Notes: a model not told the origin generated them from the sequence alone. A stretch of 64,000 bases of DNA from Geojedonia sp051814705 (GCA_051814705.1 JBPWQW010000004.1:519702-583701); one strand, 5' to 3'. Positions 16,971-26,082 are shown, numbered from the stretch's first letter. A program made the numbers and translations.

Positions 16971-18188
16971 TTAAAGTTGAACCAACTTTTTATTATAATC
17001 ATCTAATACCTCACTAGGTAAAGATTTAAGATAAATTTGAGTAGTGGTTAAGCGATTGTGTCCAAGCATGGCGGAAATGGCTTGTAAGGGCACATCTTGT
17101 AGCATGGCTTGAGTAGCAAAACTATGACGAGACACATAAGATGTTACTCGTTGTTCTATATTACATTTTTCAGCAATTTGTTTTAGCCCCTGATTATAAG
17201 CTTTACGAGCCCATAATACATCTTTGTATTGAAGCTCGTATTTCTCTCTTTTGATAATAGGAAAGATAAAATCTGATTTATCCTTGTTCTTCGTATAACA
17301 GGCAAGTATCTCTTTTAGCTGAGGTGTGATTTTAATATCATACGGTTTAGATGTTTTTCTTCTAAAGAATTTTATGCGGTTATCTATAATGTTTTCAAGT
17401 TTCAAAAATGCCATATCTATAAATGATACACCATAAAGCATATAGGATGTTAGAAAGTAGTTTCGGAAATGAAATAAACTGTCAGTTTCTTTTAAATCCA
17501 GCATCATTATCGATTTGATGCTGTTAATGTCAAGTGCCCTTTTTTCGGTTGGTGTTGTTTTTATTCTATAATTTGTAAAAGGATAGGCATCTTTTGGAAT
17601 AATTCCAGCTTTAATGGCTTTATTATAAATGGCCCTGATTGTTTTCATATAAACAGCCAGCCCATTAGTAGAATTTCCTCTGGAATAATGAAACTCCTCA
17701 AACTTTTTAAGAAACTCATAATTAACTTCATTAAATTTTAAATCATTACCCTTATTGAATTTTTTCAATATTTTGGTAACCGCATAATATGAGTTCGCAT
17801 TGCCATAACGCTCAACCCTTTTAAGCTCTTCAATAATACTGTTACTGTACTCAAAAAACGAATTAAAAGTAACCCTTTTAGTGATTCTATTTTTTAGTTG
17901 AGATATAGATAAATAATTAAGCTCTTCCTTTTCATTTAGTTTTTCGATAATATTATTTGCACGCACTTTTGCTTTTAATAGCTTGTTATTTAATTTTCTT
18001 ACTGTTAGAGTATCACTATAGGATTTTTTTATTTTTTCGCTTCTTTCATCCCAAAAATTTAGCGGCACAGACTCTCCGAGACTTATAGACGTGGTTTTAC
18101 GGAAATGACTTAACCTTAAAATTATTGGAAAGGAATTGTCATTTTTCTTTCTGCGGGTATCTAAAGAGAGTTTTATATTTGTGTTCAT
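16971..18188 (-). CDS. tyrosine-type site-specific integrase
   Basis: A tyrosine recombinase of about 405 residues in the Bacteroidetes integrase style: an N-terminal arm-type DNA-binding region (IKLSLDTRRKKNDNSFPIILRLS), a SAM-like core-binding domain (about 90-195) and a catalytic domain with SRHSFATQAML (box II His-Arg) and LGHNRLTTTQIYLKSL (Tyr nucleophile). The frame is open further to 18221, but ATG at 18188 is chosen because the conserved N-terminus begins there and the longer version would translate the TTTGCACGCA repeats and a -7 box. It should integrate and excise the element. The gene faces into the element from its right end. Confidence 0.92.
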   Translation of the reverse strand: MNTNIKLSLDTRRKKNDNSFPIILRLSHFRKTTSISLGESVPLNFWDERSEKIKKSYSDTLTVRKLNNKLLKAKVRANNIIEKLNEKEELNYLSISQLKNRITKRVTFNSFFEYSNSIIEELKRVERYGNANSYYAVTKILKKFNKGNDLKFNEVNYEFLKKFEEFHYSRGNSTNGLAVYMKTIRAIYNKAIKAGIIPKDAYPFTNYRIKTTPTEKRALDINSIKSIMMLDLKETDSLFHFRNYFLTSYMLYGVSFIDMAFLKLENIIDNRIKFFRRKTSKPYDIKITPQLKEILACYTKNKDKSDFIFPIIKREKYELQYKDVLWARKAYNQGLKQIAEKCNIEQRVTSYVSRHSFATQAMLQDVPLQAISAMLGHNRLTTTQIYLKSLPSEVLDDYNKKLVQL

Positions 18189-18194
18189 GATACC

Positions 18195-18202
18195 CAAAGA
18201 TA
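18195..18202 (-). promoter_or_regulatory. putative -7 box of integrase promoter
   Basis: The minus strand reads TATCTTTG here, a perfect TAnnTTTG box, ending only 6 bp before the ATG at 18188. The transcript would be leaderless or nearly so. TTG at 18219-18221 (minus strand) could be the -33 element at a short spacing of 16. Confidence 0.5.
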
Positions 18203-18210
18203 TAAAAAAA

Positions 18211-18231
18211 TTTGCACGCAATTTGCACGCA
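18211..18231. repeat. tandem TTTGCACGCA repeats beside the integrase
   Basis: Two exact copies of TTTGCACGCA (18211-18220 and 18222-18231) separated by one base, so an 11-bp period of one helical turn. They lie just upstream of the integrase promoter and may be integrase arm-binding sites or part of attR. Confidence 0.55.
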
Positions 18232-18532
18232 AACCGTTGATTTCATATGACATCAATTAAAACCAAAAAATATTAATTATCTGATAACCAATATTATATG
18301 ATGTAATTTGGTTGCTGTTGATACCCCATTCGCAACTCTGACAGGCAGGTGGCACCGATCGGACGGATTTTCGCTGATACAAACTGCGTAAATCATATAA
18401 AATCAGCGTCGTCAGCGTTCTTTTCTTGAAAATATCAGGAAAAGTTATTTTTGTTGTGCACCCATGGCCCATTTCATGCCATAAATGTATAATTTTTTGT
18501 ATTTTTATTATGCAATTTAAAAACTTAAATCC
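18232..18532. other. intergenic region at right border of the mobile element
   Basis: No ORF is supported. Bases 18330-18425 are clearly richer in G+C than the rest and contain CGCTGAT / ATCAGCG as an inverted pair about 23 bp apart plus a repeated GTCAGCG-like word. This looks like a dispersed intergenic repeat or a relic rather than a gene. The attachment site of the element probably lies between 18232 and about 18320. Confidence 0.45.
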
Positions 18533-19063
18533 ATGTACATTGCGTTGTATATTATCTTATCGATCGCAGTTATTTTACTGATTTTGGGAATGATAGCCCC
18601 AAAACATTATGAAGTCAACAGAAGTATTATCGTCAATAAACCTCTTAAGGAAGTTTTTAACTATTTAAAGTATGTTAAGAATCAAGACCATTGGTCACCG
18701 TGGAAAAAGAAAGACCCAAACATGAAGCAAACTTTTTTCGGAATTGATGGCGAAGTGGGATTTATATCTAAATGGGAAGGCAACAAAACAGTTGGATCTG
18801 GCGAACAAGAAATTAAACAAATTATTGAAAATGAAAGCATTGTATCGGAATTACGGTTTTTAAAACCTTGGAAATCGCAATCGGATGCTTACTTAAGAGT
18901 AGTAGAATTGGATAAACAACAGACCAATGTTACATGGGGATTTTCAGGAAGAAATAAATTTCCTTTTAGCATTTTCATGTTGTTTATGAATATGGATAAG
19001 GCCGTTGGAAAAGATTTTGAAGAAGGACTTAAAAGTTTAAAGCAGCAATTAGAAAAACCATAA
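18533..19063 (+). CDS. SRPBCC family protein with N-terminal membrane helix
   Basis: A 176-residue protein. An N-terminal hydrophobic helix (about 2-21) is followed by a polyketide-cyclase/START-like SRPBCC domain: HYEVNRSIIVNKPLKEVFNYL, then DHWSPWKKKDPNMKQTFFG and a C-terminal long helix. This fold forms a hydrophobic cavity for small ligands, and no specific ligand can be named. It is the first chromosomal gene to the right of the mobile element, and its start is intact. Confidence 0.85.
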   Translation: MYIALYIILSIAVILLILGMIAPKHYEVNRSIIVNKPLKEVFNYLKYVKNQDHWSPWKKKDPNMKQTFFGIDGEVGFISKWEGNKTVGSGEQEIKQIIENESIVSELRFLKPWKSQSDAYLRVVELDKQQTNVTWGFSGRNKFPFSIFMLFMNMDKAVGKDFEEGLKSLKQQLEKP

Positions 19064-19144
19064 ATAATGACATGCTACTAACAAAATTTCAAACTTATTA
19101 AGGCTTTAATTAGGCAAAGTATCTATTCAATAAACTAAAAACAG

Positions 19145-19522
19145 ATGAAAACAAATATGGTAGGCTGGTTTGAAATTCCTGTAAGCGACATGGAACGTGC
19201 TAAAACGTTTTACGAAACCGTTTTTCAGGTGGATATCCAAGTTATGGATTTTGGTGAATTGCTCATGGGTTGGTTCCCTAGCCAAGGAGCGGAAGCTTAT
19301 GGGTCTCCAGGTACCTTGGTAAAACAAGAGTCGTACATTCCAAGTAAAGAGGGTACCATGGTGTATTTTAACTGCAAGGACCTGCAAAATGAGTTGGATA
19401 GAATTGAAGCTGCTGGAGGAAAAATCTATCAATCGAAAAAACAAATCTCGCCTGAATATGGTTATATGGGTGTGTTTATTGATACAGAAGGCAACAGAGT
19501 GGCATTACATTCGATGCACTAG
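19145..19522 (+). CDS. VOC family (glyoxalase/bleomycin-resistance fold) protein
   Basis: A 125-residue vicinal-oxygen-chelate protein with two beta-alpha-beta modules: MVGWFEIPVSDMERAKTFYETVF at the N-terminus and GYMGVFIDTEGNRVALHS at the C-terminus. Glu/His residues at the ends of the strands could bind a metal. Reaction and substrate are unknown; many close relatives are annotated only as VOC proteins. It has its own 81-bp upstream gap and converges with the next gene, whose stop immediately adjoins its stop codon. Confidence 0.88.
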   Translation: MKTNMVGWFEIPVSDMERAKTFYETVFQVDIQVMDFGELLMGWFPSQGAEAYGSPGTLVKQESYIPSKEGTMVYFNCKDLQNELDRIEAAGGKIYQSKKQISPEYGYMGVFIDTEGNRVALHSMH

Positions 19523-20311
19523 CTAAAATCTATTAGAGGATTTGCTTCTACTTAACACTTTGTATTCTTCGTAACATTCGCTAATAGCGTCGAGAATTTG
19601 TAGATCGTTGGCGGTTTCTATAAAGTCACGAGAATAGTTGCATTGGTTAATAATTTCATCCAAATCGTAACGGTCCACCTCAAGCAATACCATAAGCATT
19701 TCCCGGTCAAATCGTGAAGCCAATTGGTTCCTGATTTGGTCATCTTGCTTCATCTGCTTCAATTTGCGCAACTCTTTAGGCTTTTTGCCAAACATATTGT
19801 ATAAAAAATCAGCTGGATTAAACACAGCACCCAAAACTTTACTTACCGCATTTGGAGAGCGATTTCCTGCTTCATAGCCTTTATTGGAAAGTCCAGAAAT
19901 GCTATACCTGTAATTGCTTTTTAGAGGCACCTGCTTCACATCAACTTCAAGATATCCAGTCAATCGTAATTGATTGACTACAACCTCTTCTAATGCTAGG
20001 GCCAATTCGGTCATTTCAATTTGGGTGGCCCCAAACTTTAACCAGTCGTTGGTGACCCTAACTTTAATGGATTTATAGCCCAAATATGAAAAATGCAAGG
20101 TGTCATTGGCTTTAGCTCTAATTTCAAAAGCGCCTTTATCATCCGTTGAGGTTCCCTTTACTTGGTTTAAATTCACAATGTTTACACCCTCCAAAGGTTG
20201 GTCTGTAGTAGTACTGATCACAATTCCTTTTACAGAGGTTTCATCTTGGGCCAAACTAAAAAGTGTGACAAAACAAAAGGAAACAAATAGGAATAGCTTC
20301 TTCATAGACAT
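19523..20311 (-). CDS. carboxypeptidase-regulatory-like domain protein (exported)
   Basis: A 262-residue exported protein. The signal peptide covers about 1-21 (second Met at 20305 gives the more usual MKKLFLF start). One CarboxypepD_reg-like beta-sandwich is at about 25-110 (VKGIVISTTTDQPLEGVNIVNLN, then HFSYLGYKSIKVRV). The rest is a helical domain that includes FNPADFLYNMFGKKPKELRKLKQM, seen in a Bacteroidetes-specific group of unknown role. It lacks the TonB plug and barrel, so it is not a truncated receptor. Confidence 0.82.
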   Translation of the reverse strand: MSMKKLFLFVSFCFVTLFSLAQDETSVKGIVISTTTDQPLEGVNIVNLNQVKGTSTDDKGAFEIRAKANDTLHFSYLGYKSIKVRVTNDWLKFGATQIEMTELALALEEVVVNQLRLTGYLEVDVKQVPLKSNYRYSISGLSNKGYEAGNRSPNAVSKVLGAVFNPADFLYNMFGKKPKELRKLKQMKQDDQIRNQLASRFDREMLMVLLEVDRYDLDEIINQCNYSRDFIETANDLQILDAISECYEEYKVLSRSKSSNRF

Positions 20312-20396
20312 AGATTACGGTATAAAAGTAGTAAACAAAATATAAAAAAGGTGCAAAGCTTTCAAATTTGACTAAATATTAACAAGAGGGTTAAAA

Positions 20397-20426
20397 AAAA
20401 CCTCAAAAGTACTATTTTGAGGTTTT
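20397..20426 (-). terminator. intrinsic terminator of the DEAD-box helicase gene
   Basis: AAAACCTCAAAA (20397-20408) pairs with TTTTGAGGTTTT (20415-20426) around a 6-nt loop. On the minus strand the stem is followed by a run of eight T, 10 bp after the helicase stop. Confidence 0.85.
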
Positions 20427-20435
20427 TAATTATTT

Positions 20436-22292
20436 TTAATCTCGTCGTCTTGATCGTCTAGGTCTATCAAAACTAGAAGCACCAGCCTTAGCTTCGGAGT
20501 TTGAGTATCTTGGTTTTGAATCGCGATCGGATCGTCTGCGCTCACTTCTGTTTACAGAGCCCCCTCTACGAGAACCTGAAAACCGATCGCCTCTTGGTTT
20601 GTCATCCCTTCTATGATGACCTCCATCACGACGACCACCACTTCTTCCTCCGCGATTTCGACCCCCTCCTTTATCTTCACTGACTTCAACGTTTACAAAG
20701 CGACCTTCGTGTTTATAATCCTTAAAGAAGCTCAATACTTTTTCTTGAAGCGAATTATCGGTTGTGAAAAATGAAAAGCTGTCTTTAACATCTACCTTAA
20801 ATACATCATCACGGCCGAGCTCGAGCACCTCTTTTAAGAAGTCCTTCAAGTTCATCCAATCATATCCGTCTTTTTTACCAACATTGATAAAATAACGTGT
20901 ATCATTTGAGTTGCTTCCATAATCACGTCCATTTCCATGGCTATCTTCACGATCACTTCCACGGGAGTCTACAAAACTTAAGTTTTTAGATTTTTGGTAA
21001 TAATTAAAAAAGCGGGTAAACTCAATAGAAAAGAATTTTTTGATCAACTCGTCTTTGGTGGATTCCTCGAATAAGGCATTGATATTAGTCATATACTTAT
21101 CGATTTCACTGTTGACCTCGACATTATTGATCTTATTGGCAAGGGACATTAATTGCACTTCGCAGATTTCCATACCATCTGGAATGTCTTTTCTTACAAA
21201 ATCCTTCTTAATGATGCGCTCAATACTTTTTATTTTTCGAACTTCACTTTTAGAAACAATAACCATCGATATTCCTGTTTTTCCAGCACGTCCAGTTCTT
21301 CCTGATCGGTGTGTGTAAATTTCAGGCTCATCTGGTAATTGGTAATTGATGACATGGGTGATATCATCCACATCAATACCACGTGCAGCAACATCGGTAG
21401 CTACCAACATTTGAATTTGTTGATTTCTAAAAGATTTCATTACCATGTCACGTTGGTTTTGGCTTAAGTCACCATGAAGGGCGCCTGCACTATAACCATC
21501 TTCAATAAGTTGTTCTGCAACTTTTTGGGTGTCGCGTTTGGTACGGCAAAATATGACTGAAAAGATATCAGGATTAGCATCGGCCAAACGTTTTAAGGCC
21601 GAATAACGGTCACGGGCATTCACTAAATAATATTCGTGAGAGACCTGATTAGTACTTTCATTTTTGTTACCTACTGTTACTTCAATAGGGTTTTTCATGA
21701 ATTTTTTAGCAATGTTTGCCACTTCTTTTGGCATGGTTGCCGAAAATAGCCAGGTACTTTTGTCTTGTGGTGTATAGGACAAAATATCTGTAATGTCCTC
21801 ATGGAATCCCATGTTGAGCATCTCATCGGCCTCATCTAAAACGGCATATTCGATATTTGAAATGTCAACCATTTTTCGGTTGATCATGTCTTTCATCCTT
21901 CCTGGAGTTGCCACAATAATTTGAGCACCACGTTTTACTTCTCTAGCCTGATCACTAATACTGGAGCCACCATAAATAGCTACAACATTAAGACCTTTAA
22001 GATATTTGCCATAAAGTTTTATTTCGTTGGTGATTTGTAGACATAGCTCTCGGGTAGGCGATAAAATTAATCCTTGTGTAGTACGGCTATCCACATTAAT
22101 CTTTTGAAGCATAGGAAAGCCAAAGGCGGCGGTTTTGCCGGTTCCGGTTTGTGCCAAAGCGACCAAATCGGTTTCTTTTTCTAATAAAATGGGAATGGTT
22201 TTGTCTTGAACTTCACTAGGTGTTTCAAAGCCTAAATCGGTAATGGCATGCAATAGGTCTTCATTAAGACCTAAATCTTGGAATGTGTTCAT
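20436..22292 (-). CDS. DEAD-box ATP-dependent RNA helicase (DeaD/CsdA-like)
   Basis: A 618-residue RNA helicase. Q motif near FQDLGLNEDLLHAITDLGFETPSEVQ, motif I AQTGTGKT (about 48-55), Ia PTRELC, Ib TPGRM, II VLDEADEML, III SAT, V ATDVAARGIDVD and VI HRSGRTGRAGK are all present. Residues about 465-545 form a DbpA/CsdA-type RNA-binding domain (YFINVGKKDGYDWMNLKDFL), and the tail is an Arg/Gly-rich disordered region ending RRSRRRD. It is expected to remodel rRNA or mRNA, typically important in ribosome assembly at low temperature. Confidence 0.96.
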   Translation of the reverse strand: MNTFQDLGLNEDLLHAITDLGFETPSEVQDKTIPILLEKETDLVALAQTGTGKTAAFGFPMLQKINVDSRTTQGLILSPTRELCLQITNEIKLYGKYLKGLNVVAIYGGSSISDQAREVKRGAQIIVATPGRMKDMINRKMVDISNIEYAVLDEADEMLNMGFHEDITDILSYTPQDKSTWLFSATMPKEVANIAKKFMKNPIEVTVGNKNESTNQVSHEYYLVNARDRYSALKRLADANPDIFSVIFCRTKRDTQKVAEQLIEDGYSAGALHGDLSQNQRDMVMKSFRNQQIQMLVATDVAARGIDVDDITHVINYQLPDEPEIYTHRSGRTGRAGKTGISMVIVSKSEVRKIKSIERIIKKDFVRKDIPDGMEICEVQLMSLANKINNVEVNSEIDKYMTNINALFEESTKDELIKKFFSIEFTRFFNYYQKSKNLSFVDSRGSDREDSHGNGRDYGSNSNDTRYFINVGKKDGYDWMNLKDFLKEVLELGRDDVFKVDVKDSFSFFTTDNSLQEKVLSFFKDYKHEGRFVNVEVSEDKGGGRNRGGRSGGRRDGGHHRRDDKPRGDRFSGSRRGGSVNRSERRRSDRDSKPRYSNSEAKAGASSFDRPRRSRRRD

Positions 22293-22521
22293 TCTGTTGT
22301 ATTAAGTATTTCGATTATATTTGTAGTGTTACAAAAGAAGCGAATCGACTTACTCAAACCTAAACTTCCAGTAACACATCCTCACCCTGAGGAATTGAAA
22401 TCCATTTTTATTTTGGGTTTCAGTCGGCAAAGATACACTTTTTATTTCAGCGAAAGCAGGAATCTTAAAAAAGATATTTTATTAAGTTAATTACTTGATT
22501 TTTAAGTATGTAGTTTATAAT

Positions 22522-23097
22522 TCAAATAGAATTTAAAAATTCAACAAGCTGATTTACCGCTTTCCCGCGATGGCTTATGATGTTTTTTTCTTCCAAAGAG
22601 AGTTCGGCAAAAGTTTTAGTATGGTCTAGAGATTTAAAAATGGGATCATAGCCAAAACCCTCCTTACCTCGCTTTTCATTAATAATATGGCCTTCACAAA
22701 TTCCTGTGAACACCTGCTGTTTTCCTTGAAGCTCTAGTGCAATCACTGTTTTAAATTGAGCTGAACGATTGGTGTGGTTTTCAAGGGCTTTAAGGAGTTT
22801 GACTATATTATCTTCATCGCAGTGCTGCGGTCCTGCATAACGCGCCGAATAAACTCCGGGAGCACCATTTAATGCCAAAACTTCAAGCCCAGTATCATCT
22901 GCAAAGCAATCGTAGCCATAATGGGTTTTGACGTATTCTGCTTTTTGAATGGCATTACCTTCAATGGTAGGTTGTGTTTCAGGAATTTCTTCAAAGCAAT
23001 CAATATCTTGAAGACTTAATAATTTAATGTGTTTTGGAATTAAGCTCTGGACCTCCTTCAGTTTATTAGGATTACTGGTTGCGAAAACGAGTTGCAT
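22522..23097 (-). CDS. rdgB: non-canonical purine NTP pyrophosphatase, RdgB/HAM1 family
   Basis: The enzyme hydrolyses ITP, dITP and XTP to monophosphates, keeping deaminated purines out of nucleic acids. The conserved N-terminus FATSNPNKLKEV begins right after Met; the ATG at 23097 is chosen rather than an upstream start at 23121 because RdgB proteins begin at this Met. Further signatures are CFADDTGLEVLALNGAPGVYSARYAG (about 65-92, catalytic Asp), GFGYDPIF and IISHRGKA. Length of about 191 residues is normal for the family. It stands alone between the helicase and a forward TPR gene. Confidence 0.95.
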   Translation of the reverse strand: MQLVFATSNPNKLKEVQSLIPKHIKLLSLQDIDCFEEIPETQPTIEGNAIQKAEYVKTHYGYDCFADDTGLEVLALNGAPGVYSARYAGPQHCDEDNIVKLLKALENHTNRSAQFKTVIALELQGKQQVFTGICEGHIINEKRGKEGFGYDPIFKSLDHTKTFAELSLEEKNIISHRGKAVNQLVEFLNSI

Positions 23098-23421
23098 GAT
23101 TTTAAAATTATGGACGAGCAAAAATACTACTAATTGATTTAAACCAAAAAATTAGCTAACTTCGTTTATTCAACCTAAAAACTACCTGATTAAAGTTTAA
23201 AATAAGGATCTGTTTCTAACTAAAGCGAATTTTAACCTCTTGTTAATGCGTTTTAGTTTTTAAAATTCTATGGTATAAGATTAGGTCAATTCTAAGTTTA
23301 TTTGATTTTATTATGGTTTGAAGCGTTTAGACACTGAAATTTTGTTAAAAATACAAGAACCCTTAATAGGTTGGAAAATAGTATCTTTGAATAGCATCTT
23401 AATCCTAATTATATAGTTAGT
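23098..23421. other. divergent intergenic region upstream of TPR lipoprotein
   Basis: No gene is seen. The region must hold the promoters of the rdgB-like gene (minus) and the TPR lipoprotein gene (plus). A perfect TATCTTTG -7 box for the latter is at 23382-23389. Confidence 0.5.
23382..23389 (+). promoter_or_regulatory. putative -7 box for TPR lipoprotein gene
   Basis: TATCTTTG matches TAnnTTTG exactly, 32 bp before the ATG at 23422. A -33 TTG at the normal spacing is not obvious. Confidence 0.45.
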
Positions 23422-24966
23422 ATGAAAAAACCACCATTTATGAAAAGATTAATATTAGTCCTAGGAATTATTTCCATAATTTCTTGTAGACAAAAAGAAA
23501 CCACTTCCAATGGATTGGGTATGGTGGAATTACAAGTTTATGGAAATGAATTGGCTCAACCTCATTTTGAAAAAGGCCTTTTATTGCTTCATAGTTTTGA
23601 ATATGAAGATGCTAGAGAAGAATTTGTTGAAGCTCAGCAAATCGATCCTAAAATGGCAATGGCGTATTGGGGAGAGGCTATGACCTATAACCACAGTATC
23701 TGGAACGAACAAGATTACGATAAAGGATTTGCAGTAGTACAGCAGCTAAATCAAATGGATGATTTGGACCAGTTATCTACAGATGAATTGGGGCTGTTGG
23801 AAGCTGTTAAAATTTTATATAAGCCCAAAACCCCAAAAGCAGAGCGAGATCAAGCTTATATGAATTTTATGAAAAATCTTTATGAAGAACAGCCCAACAA
23901 TAACGAGTTAGCAGCATTTTATGCCATTTCATTATTAGGATCGGTGCCAGAGGGTAGAAACGATTCCATTTATGGTTTGGGCGCTGAAGTTGCCAAAAAA
24001 GTATTAAAAATCAATCCCAATCACCCTGGAGCGCTTCATTATTTAATCCATTCCTACGACGATCCCCAGCATGCGAAATTGGCCCTTGATGCTGCTGATT
24101 CCTATGCCAAAGTTGCTCCAGACGCAAGTCATGCCTTGCACATGCCATCGCACATTTATGTGGCCTTGGGTATGTGGGATAAGGTTATAAAATCGAATAT
24201 TGATTCGTATCAAGCTAGTTTAAATCGTATGGAGCGTAAAAATCTTGGCAACGATGCCCGAGGATACCATGCTTTTCATTGGTTGGAGTATGGATATTTA
24301 CAAAACAATGAGTTTGAAAAGGCCAAAGACATGGTTTTAAAACTAGAGCAATATGTAAACGAAACGCCATCAAGTCGAGGTCGTGTACACTTAGTGTTTT
24401 TAAAAGGGACTTATTTGGTAGAAACAAATGATTGGGAATCCTCAATTGCCAATTTAGATGTTGATGTGTCCGATTTAAATATTTCAGTTCGGTCGCAATA
24501 CCAATTTTTGGAAGGCTATAAAGCATATTTTAAGCGGGATAATCAAAAATTAAATGAAATTATTGAAGCGCTTCAGACTAAAATTGAAAAAGAATCCTTA
24601 CTGGTAAATTACTTGGAAGATGGATATAGCGTGTGCTCTAGCCCATCCAGAATCATTCCTACCAAAACTAATATTAATGAGTCCTTGGTCATGTTAATGC
24701 AGTTAAAAGCGCTTAAATCTTGGATGGAAAATAATATTTTGGATACCGAACACTGGTTAAAAGCCTCTATTGATACTGAAAAAGAATTAAGTTACAGTTA
24801 TGGTCCGCCAGTAATTCAAAAGCCCACTCACGAGTTGTATGCCGAATGGCTGATGAGCCAAAATAGATTTGAAGAGTCTATTGTACATTATGATTTGACA
24901 CTCGAGAGGGCCACCAAAAGACGACAGGCAGTAGAAGGTAAGGCAAAAGCAATGGCTTCCATTTAA
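23422..24966 (+). CDS. TPR-repeat lipoprotein
   Basis: A 514-residue exported protein. The signal peptide has lipobox IISC (Cys near 22); the second Met at 23440 could also be the start. Repeated helical pairs begin with PHFEKGLLLLHSFEYEDAREEFVEAQQIDPKMAMAYWGEAMTYNH (about 48-92) and continue through HPGALHYLIHSYDDPQHAKLALDAADSYAKVAPDASHALHMPSHIY. This His-rich middle block is a recognisable feature of a widespread but uncharacterised TPR family. It is likely a scaffold on the periplasmic face of a membrane. The following hydrolase gene is 47 bp away and may be in the same operon. Confidence 0.88.
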   Translation: MKKPPFMKRLILVLGIISIISCRQKETTSNGLGMVELQVYGNELAQPHFEKGLLLLHSFEYEDAREEFVEAQQIDPKMAMAYWGEAMTYNHSIWNEQDYDKGFAVVQQLNQMDDLDQLSTDELGLLEAVKILYKPKTPKAERDQAYMNFMKNLYEEQPNNNELAAFYAISLLGSVPEGRNDSIYGLGAEVAKKVLKINPNHPGALHYLIHSYDDPQHAKLALDAADSYAKVAPDASHALHMPSHIYVALGMWDKVIKSNIDSYQASLNRMERKNLGNDARGYHAFHWLEYGYLQNNEFEKAKDMVLKLEQYVNETPSSRGRVHLVFLKGTYLVETNDWESSIANLDVDVSDLNISVRSQYQFLEGYKAYFKRDNQKLNEIIEALQTKIEKESLLVNYLEDGYSVCSSPSRIIPTKTNINESLVMLMQLKALKSWMENNILDTEHWLKASIDTEKELSYSYGPPVIQKPTHELYAEWLMSQNRFEESIVHYDLTLERATKRRQAVEGKAKAMASI

Positions 24967-25013
24967 TTTAAAAGTGGTAATTATGTCTTTTCAAAACTTT
25001 AATTAAATACATT

Positions 25014-26081
25014 ATGACAATGAAAAAAATCACTTATTTTTTTGCCTTTATTGCAATTAGCCTAGTCAGTTGTAAACATGCCGATCCCTACGCTGTTGAT
25101 AAAACAGCTACAACCTCTGATTATTTAGATTACTCTGGTAGTGACGACCAGTTTACTGGTGGTATTAAAATGATTCCCATTACTACACCTAAAGGTACAT
25201 TTAAGGTGTGGACCAAACGTGTTGGGAACAATCCAAAAATGAAAGTATTATTACTTCATGGAGGACCTGGTGGTACGCATGAATTTTTCGAATGCTTCGA
25301 TGGCTATCTACCCAAAGAGGGTATTGAATATATTTATTACGACCAGCTGGATTCCTATTACAGTGATCAACCTAATGACTCTACTTTATGGACAACCGAG
25401 CATTTTGTTGAAGAAGTAGAACAGGTCAGACAGGCATTAGGTCTTAATAAGGATAATTTCTATTTGTATGGACAATCTTGGGGCGGTATTTTGGCCATGG
25501 AATATGCCTTAAAATATCAAAATCATTTAAAAGGACTTGTCATTTCGAATATGATGGCGAGTATTCCAGCATATGAAAAGTATGCCGCAGAAGTTTTAGG
25601 GCCACAATTGCCTCCAGAAATTTATAAAGAAATCAAGGCCATGGAAGCTAATAACGATTTTGCAAACCCTAAATATGAAGAATTGGTTACCAAGCACTAT
25701 TATACCGAGCATGTATTGCGGATGCCTTTGGAAGAATGGCCTGAATCCATTAACCGTGCCTTTAAACACCTCAATCCTAACATTTATGTTTTTATGCAGG
25801 GTTATAGCGAATTTGGAGTCACTGGCGATGCGTCATTAAAGGGTTGGGATGTATCGGATAGATTAAAAACATTGGCGGTTCCAACGCTGGTTATTGGTGC
25901 AACTCACGATACCATGGATCCAAACTATATGAAATGGATGTCCAACGAAGTCCAGAACGGGCGGTTTTTATTATGTCCTAAAGGAAGTCATTTGTCGCAA
26001 TATGATGACCAAAAGACTTATATGAATGGTCTTATAAAATTTGTTAAGGATGTAGATTCTGGAGATTTTGGAAAGGAATAA
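25014..26081 (+). CDS. proline iminopeptidase-family alpha/beta hydrolase (lipoprotein)
   Basis: A 355-residue serine hydrolase with a lipoprotein signal (LVSCKH, Cys near 21). The alpha/beta-hydrolase domain has the oxyanion HGGPGG motif (about 81-86), the nucleophile elbow GQSWGG (about 154-159), an Asp in IGATHDTMDP and the catalytic His in KGSHLSQYD. These signatures are those of S33 prolyl aminopeptidases and related peptidases that cut N-terminal Pro. Export as a lipoprotein suggests processing of external peptides. The start at 25014 or the Met two codons later are equally plausible. Confidence 0.9.
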   Translation: MTMKKITYFFAFIAISLVSCKHADPYAVDKTATTSDYLDYSGSDDQFTGGIKMIPITTPKGTFKVWTKRVGNNPKMKVLLLHGGPGGTHEFFECFDGYLPKEGIEYIYYDQLDSYYSDQPNDSTLWTTEHFVEEVEQVRQALGLNKDNFYLYGQSWGGILAMEYALKYQNHLKGLVISNMMASIPAYEKYAAEVLGPQLPPEIYKEIKAMEANNDFANPKYEELVTKHYYTEHVLRMPLEEWPESINRAFKHLNPNIYVFMQGYSEFGVTGDASLKGWDVSDRLKTLAVPTLVIGATHDTMDPNYMKWMSNEVQNGRFLLCPKGSHLSQYDDQKTYMNGLIKFVKDVDSGDFGKE

Positions 26082-26082
26082 C

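Larger units (their letters stand above)
11435..18231. mobile_element. integrated mobilizable element (IME), limits approximate
   Basis: A contiguous accessory module between the ECF sigma gene and an SRPBCC gene. It has an excisionase-like HTH, primase-helicase, toprim/CHC2-like protein, MobC, MOB relaxase, small membrane protein, AAA+ DUF4143 ATPase and a terminal tyrosine integrase facing inwards. No coupling protein, VirB4 or other tra genes are present, so transfer would need a helper conjugative element. The layout resembles Bacteroidetes NBU-like elements in gene content. Exact att sites could not be identified; the coordinates given run from the leftmost recognised regulatory palindrome to the TTTGCACGCA repeats next to the integrase. 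Confidence 0.8.

Noticed and set aside
18189..18221. Longer integrase N-terminus
   Set aside because: It would translate the TTTGCACGCA repeats and the -7 box, and the conserved integrase start is at 18188.
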